NCBI RefSeq assembly: GCF_000204925.1
Contig: NC_015435.1
Span: 1,133,160 to 1,197,159 of the forward strand
Direction: 5' to 3'
Source of the DNA: Metallosphaera cuprina Ar-4
Lineage (GTDB): Archaea; Thermoproteota; Thermoprotei_A; Sulfolobales; Sulfolobaceae
Length of the DNA stretch: 64,000 nt
How positions within the stretch are numbered: the stretch's first letter is position 1; each line of letters starts with the position of its first letter. Positions 18,022 to 26,729 of the stretch are shown piece after piece. A program made the translations under genes and the position numbers. Under the pieces are notes generated by a model. It ran no database searches. It saw nothing but the letters and a program-made list of their open reading frames with translations, and was not told the origin of the DNA.

Positions 18022-18177
18022 GGAACCAAGGACACAGTCTATACTAAATTTTAATTATCTCAAACCTTAAAAATTATAGATGGATGAAGTAGATAAAAAG
18101 GAACCAAGGACACAGTCTATACTAAATTTTAATTATCTCAAACCTTAAAAATTATAGATGGATGAAGTAGATAAAAA
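18022..18177. repeat. 78-bp perfect tandem duplication of a promoter and start region
   Basis: The 78-bp segment 18022-18099 is repeated exactly at 18100-18177. The unit covers the AT-rich promoter-like region, the ATG and the first six codons of the Lrp-like gene. The first copy therefore creates a second start at 18080 that runs into the duplicated promoter and stops at 18146-18148. Confidence 0.97.
18080..18148 (+). other. 22-codon upstream ORF created by the tandem duplication
   Basis: The upstream ATG copy gives a frame that begins with the same residues as the regulator (MDEVDKK), then reads through the duplicated promoter and ends at TAA 18146-18148, 9 bp before the true start at 18158. 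It may act as a translated leader or be inert. Confidence 0.6.
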
Positions 18178-18949
18178 AATACTTTATCTCCTATTTAGAG
18201 ACGGGAGGATAAGCCAAAGGAGGATAGCTGAGGAACTGAACATCACCCCTCCAACCTTAAACTATAGGTTCAAGAAGCTCGAGGAAGAGGGTATCTTGAA
18301 GGGCTTCGTAACCTTCATAAATCCGTCCTACCTCTCTCAATATTACGGATTCTTAGCCTTCGTGAACTACACAGACTACGATTCGGACTGGATATTCCTG
18401 AAGTTCAAATGTGTAGAATGGTTGAACGTTTACGGTATATTAGGAAAGAGCGTGAGAGATTTAGAGGACAAAATGGAGAAGATGTCTAAAACTCTCGGTG
18501 AACCCAGACTTAAATACATTCCTGAACAGGAACCTGTGGATCTCAAACCTTTGGACATAAACATCATTGAAGCGTTAAAAGAGAGTCCACGAGCTTCAGA
18601 GAGCGAGATATCACAAAAGATCGGTATCTCCTCAAAGCTAGTTTCAAAGAGATTGAAAATCCTCTCTAAGAAAGGCGTGTTTGCGGTTTATCCGATCCTA
18701 GATATCCCTAGATCTGGACTAGTGATGTTTTCCATGTTCTCGAGAGACATAAAGAAAATAACAGGGACCTTGGAACAGTGCACCATATTTAGAATAACTG
18801 ACGGTAAGGCCGGAATTAACGTCTGCCTAGTTGAAAACATGTTACTTACTAGGAATTACGTCAACTCGGCTAGGTTGCACGATCCAGACGCTGACGTCAT
18901 GATAATCTATCAGTATCAATTGAGTTCTCTGAGGTTAGTAGCTGATTGA
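18158..18949 (+). CDS. Lrp/AsnC-like regulator with two winged-helix domains
   Basis: A 263-aa DNA-binding protein with two helix-turn-helix units. The first spans residues 5-50 (RISQRRIAEELNITPPTLNYRFKKLEEEG); the second is at about residues 130-175 (ESEISQKIGISSKLVSKRLKILSKKG). Between them is a ferredoxin-like region reminiscent of Lrp sensing domains. Its paralogue lies at 51688-52458, with the same MDEV(D/N)KKI start and similar layout. The duplicated 78-bp unit upstream gives it two promoter copies. Targets are unknown. Confidence 0.8.
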   Translation: MDEVDKKILYLLFRDGRISQRRIAEELNITPPTLNYRFKKLEEEGILKGFVTFINPSYLSQYYGFLAFVNYTDYDSDWIFLKFKCVEWLNVYGILGKSVRDLEDKMEKMSKTLGEPRLKYIPEQEPVDLKPLDINIIEALKESPRASESEISQKIGISSKLVSKRLKILSKKGVFAVYPILDIPRSGLVMFSMFSRDIKKITGTLEQCTIFRITDGKAGINVCLVENMLLTRNYVNSARLHDPDADVMIIYQYQLSSLRLVAD

Positions 18950-19058
18950 TGTTTATAATCAATTCTGATTTTATTATACAAGTTATAATTATATTGAGGT
19001 ATAAAGTTTGAGTGAATTTGCAAAATGTATTTAGGATAGAACTGACTAATTATAACAT

Positions 19059-19364
19059 ATGAACTTCACAGAGACGAAGGAAATGAGAGATTTTAGGACA
19101 AGGTTGAAGAAGTCGATTTACATCATGTCGTTAGTGGCGTGGAGATTGAACGGCGAGGACAGAGAGGACGCTCTATCAATTAGAAACCTAATGAGGGAGT
19201 TGAAAAACAAGCTGGACGAGGATGCTAACCTGAGTGAGTTGGACTTTACAGAGATATATGGCGCAATAATTCTTGGCTTAAGTATATTATATTCTAGTTT
19301 AGAGAACGACTTGGTAAAGAAGGACTTGTTGAACATTCAGGACACTCTTTCCATCGGTGGATGA
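19059..19364 (+). CDS. Hypothetical protein, 101 aa
   Basis: Not recognised. It is a small, charged, mostly helical protein, with KKSIYIMSLVAWRLNGEDRED near the N-terminus and no zinc-binding motif. ATG 19059 follows an AT-rich gap. Its 3' end overlaps the next gene by 8 bp, so it is the first gene of a three-gene cluster ending with the SWIM protein. Confidence 0.55.
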   Translation: MNFTETKEMRDFRTRLKKSIYIMSLVAWRLNGEDREDALSIRNLMRELKNKLDEDANLSELDFTEIYGAIILGLSILYSSLENDLVKKDLLNIQDTLSIGG

Positions 19365-19704
19365 ATTGGACAAGAATCTAGTGGCCCTCTTAGGAGAGGC
19401 TGGGGCCACGGGATTAGCGAAAGGGATTTATGTAGTAAAGAAGAGTGATAAGTTCAGAAAGGCACTCGAAGAGGAGACGTCACACTGGAATTTCTTTAGA
19501 GCAAAAAGGAGATCTTGGCTTGAGTACCCAACGTATTTCCTTCTCCTCTTCCTAGGAGTGATAGTAGGTTTGTTAGGAGATAGGGTGATCAGAAAAGTGA
19601 TTAACTACGTTGAGACAAAAGCAATTGAATTCTACGTCCAAAACTTCCCTTTAACAGGAGAGATAATGACGATCGTGGAACAAGAAAAACATCATTTCGT
19701 GTGA
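19357..19704 (+). CDS. Small membrane protein, 115 aa
   Basis: Not recognised. It starts at GTG 19357 (the ATG at 19361 is out of frame) and overlaps the previous gene by 8 bp. One transmembrane helix lies in the middle (TYFLLLFLGVIVGLLG, about residues 59-74), with a basic stretch before it (FFRAKRRSW) and a charged C-terminal tail. The arrangement suggests an inner-face N-domain of about 55 residues. Probably co-transcribed with both neighbours. Confidence 0.55.
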   Translation: MDELDKNLVALLGEAGATGLAKGIYVVKKSDKFRKALEEETSHWNFFRAKRRSWLEYPTYFLLLFLGVIVGLLGDRVIRKVINYVETKAIEFYVQNFPLTGEIMTIVEQEKHHFV

Positions 19705-19707
19705 GAC

Positions 19708-19920
19708 ATGATTGTTAGGAAACTAGGAGATAAGGTTGAGGTTGAGGGGACTGTACCAGCTAGATGTTCTTTGTCTGGATTTAAAGTAAAGATTGTATTA
19801 GAAGGCGTAAGGATAGTGGATGGCAAATGTGAATGTGGTTCCTATCCATGCCAACACATCTCAAAATTGTATGTAAGATATATGAGGTATAAAAATGAAA
19901 ACAAGGTAAAATTTGGTTGA
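19708..19920 (+). CDS. Minimal SWIM-type zinc-finger protein, 70 aa
   Basis: A 70-aa protein in which CxCx4CxH (CECGSYPCQH, residues 41-50) follows a small beta-rich segment, matching the SWIM zinc-finger pattern. In other proteins SWIM domains mediate DNA or protein contacts, for example in the Swi2/MuDR and Sws1-type recombination factors. Here the domain is nearly the entire protein. It begins 3 bp after the stop of the membrane-protein gene, so it is likely translated from the same message. Confidence 0.65.
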   Translation: MIVRKLGDKVEVEGTVPARCSLSGFKVKIVLEGVRIVDGKCECGSYPCQHISKLYVRYMRYKNENKVKFG

Positions 19921-20290
19921 TTTTTTAGAACAAGTGAAAACTTAGGTGATCCAACTCAATATCTTTAAGGAATGGACAAGGATACTCTCTAGTTAAGTGT
20001 TAAGGATAAATCAAGGGCTTCATGATATACTGAGAACTTACTCGATCTAAGAGCGCTGTCAAAACAATTATCGATAACATATAACATAAAAGTTTATAAC
20101 CAGGATTAAGGCTAAAGAAACGCTCAAGTGAAGACAATAAGAAGTCTTTCAAAGATGTAAAAAAATGAATTAATTTATTATTAACTAATATGTCATTACC
20201 CTTCTGTCGAATTTACGCTGTTGGGGAAAAATTTTATTTGACAATGGACAAAGCTTAATTTTACAACCCTCTTCCTTGAAAACAAACAAA
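19921..20290. other. 370-bp intergenic region, no gene seen
   Basis: AT-rich gap between the SWIM protein gene (plus) and the DUF929 gene (minus), i.e. between convergent genes. It contains T-rich tracts right after the first stop (TTTTTTAG) that could terminate transcription. No ORF of more than about 25 codons, no tRNA and no convincing box C/D pattern were found. Confidence 0.5.
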
Positions 20291-21166
20291 TTAAATTATC
20301 CTTTTTATTTCGTATTGTTGTAATAAATTATCTAAATTCAAACTAGAAATGTAGTTATATTGGAAATATCCAAGATCTGTTCTAACTTGAACACCTAGAG
20401 AGCTCTCATAATGTTGAACGGCAGAAGCGTTGCAAACTTGAGAGGGCTGATTTCCATCAACTGAACAAATCTCCGCAGTTATCAAGTTCGCCGTTGAGTA
20501 GATCTGACGTGACAATGTATCATTGATTCCGAGCTCTTTTATAACGTAAGTCCAGTTGTGCCCGCTAAGTAATCCGGGATCGTTGGTAGTGCCGACTTGA
20601 TAATAGATCCCTGCTATGTCTAGGAAAGGTATGCTTCCATTAGCTAGCTGATTCCACATTAAGTATATATTTTGAGGTACTGATTGTAAAGGTTCATGGT
20701 ACCTGTTTTGATACTCATAGGCTAGTACAGAAATATAATTGCTATGATAAGACAGGTTTTCAAGAGTAAAAGTAGGAACGTCCGGATAAATGTCCGTTGA
20801 ACTGGACTCCATATATCTTAGACCGGAGATGTTTCCAAATCTGCTTAAGGCTATCACTAGCGACCATATCTCTGCTCCACAATAAGGACACCACTCGGCT
20901 CCTACAAAAATTATTACAGGTTTACCGTCATAAGTAAGTTCAGACGAACTTTGGTATTTAACCGTATATACTAGTTCATTATTATATTCCACATAGCTGG
21001 AGCTGTTTTCGGAAATCTGCTTTAATTGAAGGTTTACCGATGGGGATACAAACGTGTTAATTTGATCTGAGGTGGAATCAATTTTTTGTAAGTTAAAATA
21101 GGCTAAAGCTGAAATAAATAAGACCACGACTATAAAAAATACCAGAAAACTGATCTTCATTATCAT
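20291..21166 (-). CDS. DUF929 membrane-anchored thioredoxin-fold protein
   Basis: A 291-aa protein with an N-terminal membrane anchor (residues 4-24) and an extracytoplasmic thioredoxin-like domain with the redox motif WCPYC (Cys93 and Cys96) after [16 protein letters not shown]. Length and layout match the archaeal DUF929 family. A second Cys pair ([16 protein letters not shown]) lies near the C-terminus. It likely acts as a thiol-disulfide oxidoreductase outside the membrane. It lies 31 bp downstream of, and probably in an operon with, the duplicated Cys-rich surface protein, whose six Cys per repeat are plausible substrates. Confidence 0.82.
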   Translation of the reverse strand: MIMKISFLVFFIVVVLFISALAYFNLQKIDSTSDQINTFVSPSVNLQLKQISENSSSYVEYNNELVYTVKYQSSSELTYDGKPVIIFVGAEWCPYCGAEIWSLVIALSRFGNISGLRYMESSSTDIYPDVPTFTLENLSYHSNYISVLAYEYQNRYHEPLQSVPQNIYLMWNQLANGSIPFLDIAGIYYQVGTTNDPGLLSGHNWTYVIKELGINDTLSRQIYSTANLITAEICSVDGNQPSQVCNASAVQHYESSLGVQVRTDLGYFQYNYISSLNLDNLLQQYEIKRII

Positions 21167-21197
21167 CTACCTAAGTTTATGGTAGAAAAAAATTGTC

Positions 21198-23006
21198 TTA
21201 TTCATATGGAGACGGATACGGATAGATGTTTGGATCGCTGAAGTATAGTATCATGTTGCTTGGTGCGGATATAACGTCTACTCCTGGTTTACCTAAAGCC
21301 TCCCATATTGGGTTACCCTGATTAGCTGAGGCCACTGCGCTATCGTATGTGCTCATTGCCTTTTGTACGTTCTGATAGGAGTTGAGGCATAGTGCTGTTG
21401 GGTCAGATTGGTTAGAGGGAACTATAGCGTTGCATTGACCTGTCAATGGGTTAGGGAATATGTTGGGGTTGAAGTCAAGGACTACAACTATGTACCACGG
21501 TATGGAGGTGTTAGTTGAGAATGTCACTATATGATCGTGAGCTGGAGTCGGTAGTACTCCCTCTGGTAGTCCGAATACTCCGTTGTTTATACCTAGATAT
21601 TTCTCGACTATGGTGAAGACGGGAGAGTAAATGTACATCATGTGATCGGCACATCCGGCTTCTGTTCCAGAGGCACCGCATTGGGTTAGGACTGTATAGT
21701 TCTGCCCGTCATAATGGAAGACAGGATATCCTTGAGGTGTTGAGCCTAACTTTTGAACTCCAAATATTGATAGGCCAGCGAAGGCTGGAACTACAACGTA
21801 TACCGGTGCTGCGTTAGGAGGTAACTGACTTGCGCTAGGGGCTGCACCTACCTCGCATCCCATAGCTACTTGGTTTGCCTGAGTTTCATTAGGGAAGAAC
21901 TGAGTTAATGACGGAGTGCAGGAGAATTGGGCAGTATAAAGGAAAGTTATTACCTGACCGTTCATGAACGCTCCAGAGGAAGGAGCAGCAGCAGGTGTAG
22001 GAAGAACCTGAGATAGAGACGGATACGGATAGATGTTTGGATCGCTGAAGTATAGTATCATGTTGCTTGGTGCGGATATAACGTCTACTCCTGGTTTACC
22101 TAAAGCCTCCCATATTGGGTTACCCTGATTAGCTGAGGCCACTGCGCTATCGTATGTGCTCATTGCCTTTTGTACGTTCTGATAGGAGTTGAGGCATAGT
22201 GCTGTTGGGTCAGATTGGTTAGAGGGAACTATAGCGTTGCATTGACCTGTCAATGGGTTAGGGAATATGTTGGGGTTGAAGTCAAGGACTACAACTATGT
22301 ACCACGGTATGGAGGTGTTAGTTGAGAATGTCACTATATGATCGTGAGCTGGAGTCGGTAGTACTCCCTCTGGTAGTCCGAATACTCCGTTGTTTATACC
22401 TAGATATTTCTCGACTATGGTGAAGACGGGAGAGTAAATGTACATCATGTGATCGGCACATCCGGCTTCTGTTCCAGAGGCACCGCATTGGGTTAGGACT
22501 GTATAGTTCTGCCCGTTATAATGGAAGACAGGATATCCTTGAGGTGTTGAGCCTAACTTTTGAACTCCAAATATTGATAGGCCAGCGAAGGCTGGAACTA
22601 CAACGTATACCGGTGCTGCGTTAGGAGGTAACTGACTTGCGCTAGGGGCTGCACCTACCTCGCATCCCATAGCTACTTGGTTTGCCTGAGTTTCATTAGG
22701 GAAGAACTGAGTTAATGACGGAGTGCAGGAGAATTGGGCAGTATAAAGGAAAGTTATTACCTGACCGTTCATGAACGCTCCAGAGGAAGGAGCAGGTGTA
22801 GGAACTTCAACAGTCCTGTTAACGTAGACGGTTTTGTTAACGTAGACCGGAACCGTCTTATTTATGTAAACTGGTTGCGTCACGTTGACGTATTTGGTTG
22901 TTGGAGGCTTTGTTAGATATAGTCCAAAACCTACTGCAGCAACTATTACTAATATAATAGTTACTGCAGCAAAAATTGTGTTTGATATAGCTTTTTTGGA
23001 ACTCAT
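21198..23006 (-). CDS. Membrane-anchored surface protein of two near-identical tandem domains
   Basis: A 602-aa protein. It has an N-terminal signal anchor (residues 10-32), a stalk of repeated V-Y-V/I-N-K/R-T-V units (about 38-67), then two copies of a domain of about 260 residues joined by a short PTPAAAPSSG linker. The copies differ at one visible residue (Asn versus Asp in FHY[N/D]GQN). Each has six Cys and two His-rich spots (CADHMMY and TPAHDHIV) that could bind metal. Domain family not recognised. It is co-directional with the DUF929 gene and close to the VKOR-like gene, suggesting disulfide-rich folding outside the cell. Confidence 0.75.
   Translation of the reverse strand: MSSKKAISNTIFAAVTIILVIVAAVGFGLYLTKPPTTKYVNVTQPVYINKTVPVYVNKTVYVNRTVEVPTPAPSSGAFMNGQVITFLYTAQFSCTPSLTQFFPNETQANQVAMGCEVGAAPSASQLPPNAAPVYVVVPAFAGLSIFGVQKLGSTPQGYPVFHYNGQNYTVLTQCGASGTEAGCADHMMYIYSPVFTIVEKYLGINNGVFGLPEGVLPTPAHDHIVTFSTNTSIPWYIVVVLDFNPNIFPNPLTGQCNAIVPSNQSDPTALCLNSYQNVQKAMSTYDSAVASANQGNPIWEALGKPGVDVISAPSNMILYFSDPNIYPYPSLSQVLPTPAAAPSSGAFMNGQVITFLYTAQFSCTPSLTQFFPNETQANQVAMGCEVGAAPSASQLPPNAAPVYVVVPAFAGLSIFGVQKLGSTPQGYPVFHYDGQNYTVLTQCGASGTEAGCADHMMYIYSPVFTIVEKYLGINNGVFGLPEGVLPTPAHDHIVTFSTNTSIPWYIVVVLDFNPNIFPNPLTGQCNAIVPSNQSDPTALCLNSYQNVQKAMSTYDSAVASANQGNPIWEALGKPGVDVISAPSNMILYFSDPNIYPYPSPYE
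21209..22795. repeat. 780-bp direct tandem repeat inside one gene
   Basis: Segments 21209-21988 and 22016-22795 are identical apart from one noted base (C at 21710, T at 22517), with a period of 807 bp (269 codons) and a 27-bp linker. The period is a multiple of three, so the gene stays open. The near-identity indicates a very recent duplication, ongoing gene conversion, or an assembly artefact. Confidence 0.95.
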
Positions 23007-23162
23007 TGCGCTAAGAAAAGCGATATCGTAATTAAGCGTAAATAAGATATCTTCTAACTGATTTGGGGGGGAAACTTCCTTGATTTATTAGAAGTTTTCT
23101 AACGAACCTATTATAATCAATTTTCTCGTATATGGTTTAAATTTGTTGAAGGTGTTTATTCA

Positions 23163-24629
23163 ATGTTAGAGTTAGTGTTTAACGATAGTCATATGCTAGT
23201 GTTATGGATACTCTCTATAGTCTTTTCTTCCTTAATCAGCTTCGTCTTAGCTAAGAGCAGGAGTGATTACACGTTTTTGTTTCCTTTCACGAATTTTCTG
23301 ACTCTAATCTATCAAAGCTACGATGTATTACCTTCGCTTCTCCTGAGCGGGCTATTAGGATATTATCTTCTAACTATAATGAAGAGATCTAACGTTACGT
23401 CTGAAATAAACCTAATAACACCGTTATGGGTCTTCTCACTCTCAATATCCTCCTTAACTTTACAGATCTCTACGACGCTATGGCTTACCTCAATTATCCT
23501 CCTTAATTCCTTTTATCTAATAGTATTGAAACCATTACGTGTCAGATTGAACTCCTCTCCTTTGGTTTCTCTGTACGTTATTATGATCGGTTTCCTTTCC
23601 ATATTTTTATTCTCTGTTGACACCCTAGGAGTTTCCTCAATACAGGAGAGCAATTTAGGTCCCTGGATTGGATTGAACTTTTTATGGAACTCCATTTTAT
23701 CTTTCGCAGCAATAGTATCATCTCCAAACTTCATGATACTGATGGGTGTCTGGACAGGTGTACCTTTAGTATATAAAATATTCAAATCAAAGAAATTAGA
23801 GAATAAAATAAGACTTACACTGACGTTCATTGCCTATTGGGTCTACAGTATATATTTGCCTTCTTTTTCCCCTTTTCAGAACGTTTTCCCATACATTCCC
23901 TATTCCTGGTTTAACGGATTCGGTACTTTTGGTCCGGTTGCTCCTTATTTTCTTGTAGGTATTCTAGGGACTTACGCTGTAACAGCAGTTCTTTCCTTTC
24001 TCTTTGGAAGCCGGCAGATTTGTTCTGTGACTTGCACAGCTCCTTACATGCTTACTTTCGCCTCTGGACTTAAAACCTTTAACAGGTCATCGAAACTTGG
24101 CAGGAAAACTCTTACCTCTAAGATGAGCCCTATTTTTAAAATCACGTCAGTTTTGATATGGATAAATATTCTAGCGTTCGCCGTGATATCTTATCTAAAT
24201 CAAGTTAACTATTTGCATATCTTGATATTGAATCAGGATCCTACAGTGTTCTTAGCCTCTTTGTATTTTAACTTCGTATGGTACATCCAATTCCTTCTTA
24301 TTCCATTTTTTGGAGATTACGCATGTGTTAACCACGGTTTGTGCGGTTGGGGAACCTATAATCAATTGTTCAGCTATCTAGGTCCGTTCAAGCTAAAAGT
24401 TAAGGACCCATCAACTTGCCTCTCATGTAAGACTGTTGACTGCGCTAAAGCTTGCCCAGTCGGTTTAACTGACATGAGAGCGTCTTTCATCAAAAAGGGA
24501 GAGTTCAAAGCCTTTAAGTGCGTTGGAGCCGGGGAGTGCATTGAGGACTGCCCTTATGACAACATCTTCATCTATGACGGTAGAGCCTCGATCAGAAAGA
24601 TGATGTCGAAACTTCGCTCATTAAGGTGA
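23163..24629 (+). CDS. Polytopic membrane ferredoxin (NapH/CcoG-like)
   Basis: A 488-aa protein with about ten predicted membrane helices and a C-terminal ferredoxin domain. The first cluster motif is [16 protein letters not shown]. The second ([12 protein letters not shown]) has Ala where the second Cys of a standard CxxCxxC set would be, so one cluster may be altered. Membrane-embedded Cys are seen in [11 protein letters not shown]. Such proteins pass electrons between quinols and extracytoplasmic or cytoplasmic redox partners. A GGTG ribosome-binding element lies just before ATG 23163. Its stop is immediately followed by the VKOR-like gene, a likely operon. Confidence 0.75.
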   Translation: MLELVFNDSHMLVLWILSIVFSSLISFVLAKSRSDYTFLFPFTNFLTLIYQSYDVLPSLLLSGLLGYYLLTIMKRSNVTSEINLITPLWVFSLSISSLTLQISTTLWLTSIILLNSFYLIVLKPLRVRLNSSPLVSLYVIMIGFLSIFLFSVDTLGVSSIQESNLGPWIGLNFLWNSILSFAAIVSSPNFMILMGVWTGVPLVYKIFKSKKLENKIRLTLTFIAYWVYSIYLPSFSPFQNVFPYIPYSWFNGFGTFGPVAPYFLVGILGTYAVTAVLSFLFGSRQICSVTCTAPYMLTFASGLKTFNRSSKLGRKTLTSKMSPIFKITSVLIWINILAFAVISYLNQVNYLHILILNQDPTVFLASLYFNFVWYIQFLLIPFFGDYACVNHGLCGWGTYNQLFSYLGPFKLKVKDPSTCLSCKTVDCAKACPVGLTDMRASFIKKGEFKAFKCVGAGECIEDCPYDNIFIYDGRASIRKMMSKLRSLR

Positions 24630-24634
24630 ACAAT

Positions 24635-25003
24635 ATGAAAGCGGGAGTCGTCCTATCCTCAATAGGACTGGCGGATTCTGCATATCTACTATACGTTACA
24701 TCGGAGGGAAGAAATCCCTCATATTGTAACATCTCATCCACTATTGATTGTGGGAAAGTTGAGTTCAGCCCCTTCTCTCACTTTTTTGGAGTACCTGACG
24801 CTCTTCTAGGAGTCCTATTCTTCATTGTCACGCTCTCATTGTGGATCTTGAATAAGACCGTTACCTTAAGATACCTCTGGATTTTAGGGTCCGTCTTTGT
24901 CTTCTACTTAGTCTATACGGAGTTCTTGATAGGATCTCTCTGTATATATTGTACCATAGCTCAGGCCTGTTGTCTACTTCAAGGAATAACCTTCATGTCC
25001 TGA
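24635..25003 (+). CDS. Vitamin K epoxide reductase (VKOR)-like membrane protein
   Basis: A 122-aa (ATG 24635) four-helix VKOR-family protein. It has the loop Cys pair in YCNISSTIDCGKVEFSPF and the helix-end CIYC redox pair (LCIYCTIAQACC). VKOR homologues reoxidise thioredoxin-like partners using quinone, driving disulfide formation on secreted proteins. AAGGTGA (24622-24628) overlaps the previous stop codon and is spaced 6 bp from ATG 24635, so this start is preferred to GTG 24626. The DUF929 protein nearby is a natural electron-donor partner. Confidence 0.85.
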   Translation: MKAGVVLSSIGLADSAYLLYVTSEGRNPSYCNISSTIDCGKVEFSPFSHFFGVPDALLGVLFFIVTLSLWILNKTVTLRYLWILGSVFVFYLVYTEFLIGSLCIYCTIAQACCLLQGITFMS

Positions 25004-25082
25004 TTATACTTGAGTTTAAATACTTTCGGTTTAGTTTCTAAAAAAATGATGAAAAACAGAAATTTCTCTTATAAATTAAAAA

Positions 25083-25093
25083 AGTATAAAATG
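25083..25093 (+). promoter_or_regulatory. TATA box of the tetrathionate-hydrolase candidate
   Basis: AGTATAAAATG preceded by an A-rich BRE-like stretch, centred about 28 bp before ATG 25116. The distance fits a leaderless or near-leaderless archaeal transcript. Confidence 0.6.
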
Positions 25094-25115
25094 ATTATGA
25101 TTCTAGTTCTAGCTA

Positions 25116-26729
25116 ATGAAAAGAATAATATTCGCCATAGCCCTTATTTCAGTCTTTTTAATTGGATCCTTTTTGGGGCCCTCTATAACACAGATAGTAT
25201 CACAGGTTATTACCCCAATACCTCAGCCCATTGTGAGGACTTATGATATCTACAACACTACATATTTCCCTTACGAGGTCAAGGTCACATACTATCCTGG
25301 AAACGCCACTTCCCAAAACCTAGGACTGCCTGGAAGCTGGTTGGTTACTAATGGAGGGCAGTCCCATAACGCAGTTGTGGATACCACTTGCACCGAATTG
25401 ATACAGGGAGTTAGTTGGCAACAGGACTTTGCCCATATGGCTGGGGCAGCTCTGATACCTCTGAGCGCCCCTGAAAACATGCTACCAGGCTCTAACGTAA
25501 TGGGTACCAGATCAGCCCTGGTAATGTTAACTCAAATGGTTGGTGAGCCTTTAGGAGTTTCACTAGCGGATAACCTCCTCTTTGTAGAGGAGGATAGCGG
25601 ACCAGGAAGCATATTTGCGGTTAACCCATTGAACGGTCAGGTTGTGTGGTACGCCACAGGTTTGGCAAGCTACGCAATGAACAACCCAATAGTGTATAAC
25701 GGGATAGTTTACGTCACGGTTGGAGACGTTGGGTTCAACTTCGCTAATTTCGTCCATTACGAGAATGGACAGTACTCAGCCATTCACAGAGGAATGGCAT
25801 ATGGGGCGATTTACGCTTTCAATGCTTCTGACGGTATATTACTTTGGATGAGGTTTACTATGGGCGAGGCTATGCCAGCTCCGGCTGTTTATGACGGGAT
25901 CTTAGCCTACTCAGATGGAGGAGGAGAGTTCGTAGGGGTTAACGCTACGACAGGGCAAACCTTATGGATGGATTCAATTCCTGGTCTTTTCGACAGCATG
26001 AGCAGCGTAAATTACTATGTCATGCCTAATGGGACGCCACTTTTCGTTGCGGGGTTCACAAGTTTGACCGAGCCCTTTGGTCTTTTAGTTGCAGTGAACG
26101 GTATCACAGGTAAAATGGTATGGAACGCTTCGCTCCCCTCTCCGAACAAGCCTTTTAACACTGGAATGGGAGACGTTCCACCGGCTGTGGATCAAAGCCT
26201 TGGGATAGTTGTGCAATCTACTGTAGCTAACGCTGAACCGAACGGAACTGTAGACACCATGGTCTTAGCTGTTAACGCTACTAACGGTCACGTTTTGTGG
26301 GTTACCAATCTGGGGAGAGGTTACACTCCTCCAGCGTTCAAGGGAGCTGTACCCATGATCTACAATAACACGGTTTTCGTAGGGGCTCCATCCCTTGGGA
26401 CGGAGTTCGCCTTAAACATCTCCACCGGAAGGATAATCTGGCAAACTAGATTGAACGGTATATCCCTCCCTCCGACAGCACCTGGAGGACCTAGAGGAAG
26501 CGCCACCATTTATGATAACTTGTTGTGGATCGCGGGCGGACCTAACGTATACGTGTTAAACCCGCATAACGGAGACCTACTGCAGCAATACTACGTAGGA
26601 GGTAGATTCGGTATAGTCAACCCTGTGATAGCAGGTAACACAATGTACCTCACCAACAGTTACGGATGGGTGATAGCGATACCGCTCTATCAAGTCTTCC
26701 CTCTATTTCAATACTATACCAACTCATAG
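25116..26729 (+). CDS. Secreted PQQ-like beta-propeller protein, probable tetrathionate hydrolase
   Basis: A 537-aa exported protein with an N-terminal signal (MKRIIFAIALISVFLIGSFLG) and a repeated beta-propeller with PQQ-dehydrogenase-like blades (AVNPLNGQVVW, AFNASDGILLW, GVNATTGQTLW, AVNATNGHVLW, ALNISTGRIIW, VLNPHNGDLL). Size, export signal and sequence pattern match the Sulfolobales tetrathionate hydrolases, which split tetrathionate into thiosulfate, sulfur and sulfate at acid pH. The PQQ-type name refers only to the fold. Other extracellular quinoprotein-fold proteins cannot be excluded. It follows the membrane ferredoxin and VKOR genes but has its own promoter. Confidence 0.65.
   Translation: MKRIIFAIALISVFLIGSFLGPSITQIVSQVITPIPQPIVRTYDIYNTTYFPYEVKVTYYPGNATSQNLGLPGSWLVTNGGQSHNAVVDTTCTELIQGVSWQQDFAHMAGAALIPLSAPENMLPGSNVMGTRSALVMLTQMVGEPLGVSLADNLLFVEEDSGPGSIFAVNPLNGQVVWYATGLASYAMNNPIVYNGIVYVTVGDVGFNFANFVHYENGQYSAIHRGMAYGAIYAFNASDGILLWMRFTMGEAMPAPAVYDGILAYSDGGGEFVGVNATTGQTLWMDSIPGLFDSMSSVNYYVMPNGTPLFVAGFTSLTEPFGLLVAVNGITGKMVWNASLPSPNKPFNTGMGDVPPAVDQSLGIVVQSTVANAEPNGTVDTMVLAVNATNGHVLWVTNLGRGYTPPAFKGAVPMIYNNTVFVGAPSLGTEFALNISTGRIIWQTRLNGISLPPTAPGGPRGSATIYDNLLWIAGGPNVYVLNPHNGDLLQQYYVGGRFGIVNPVIAGNTMYLTNSYGWVIAIPLYQVFPLFQYYTNS

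Noticed and set aside
25010-25246. 78-codon plus-strand frame overlapping the start of the tetrathionate-hydrolase candidate
   Set aside because: It runs out of frame through the promoter and signal peptide of the real gene; the signal peptide and TATA spacing support ATG 25116.
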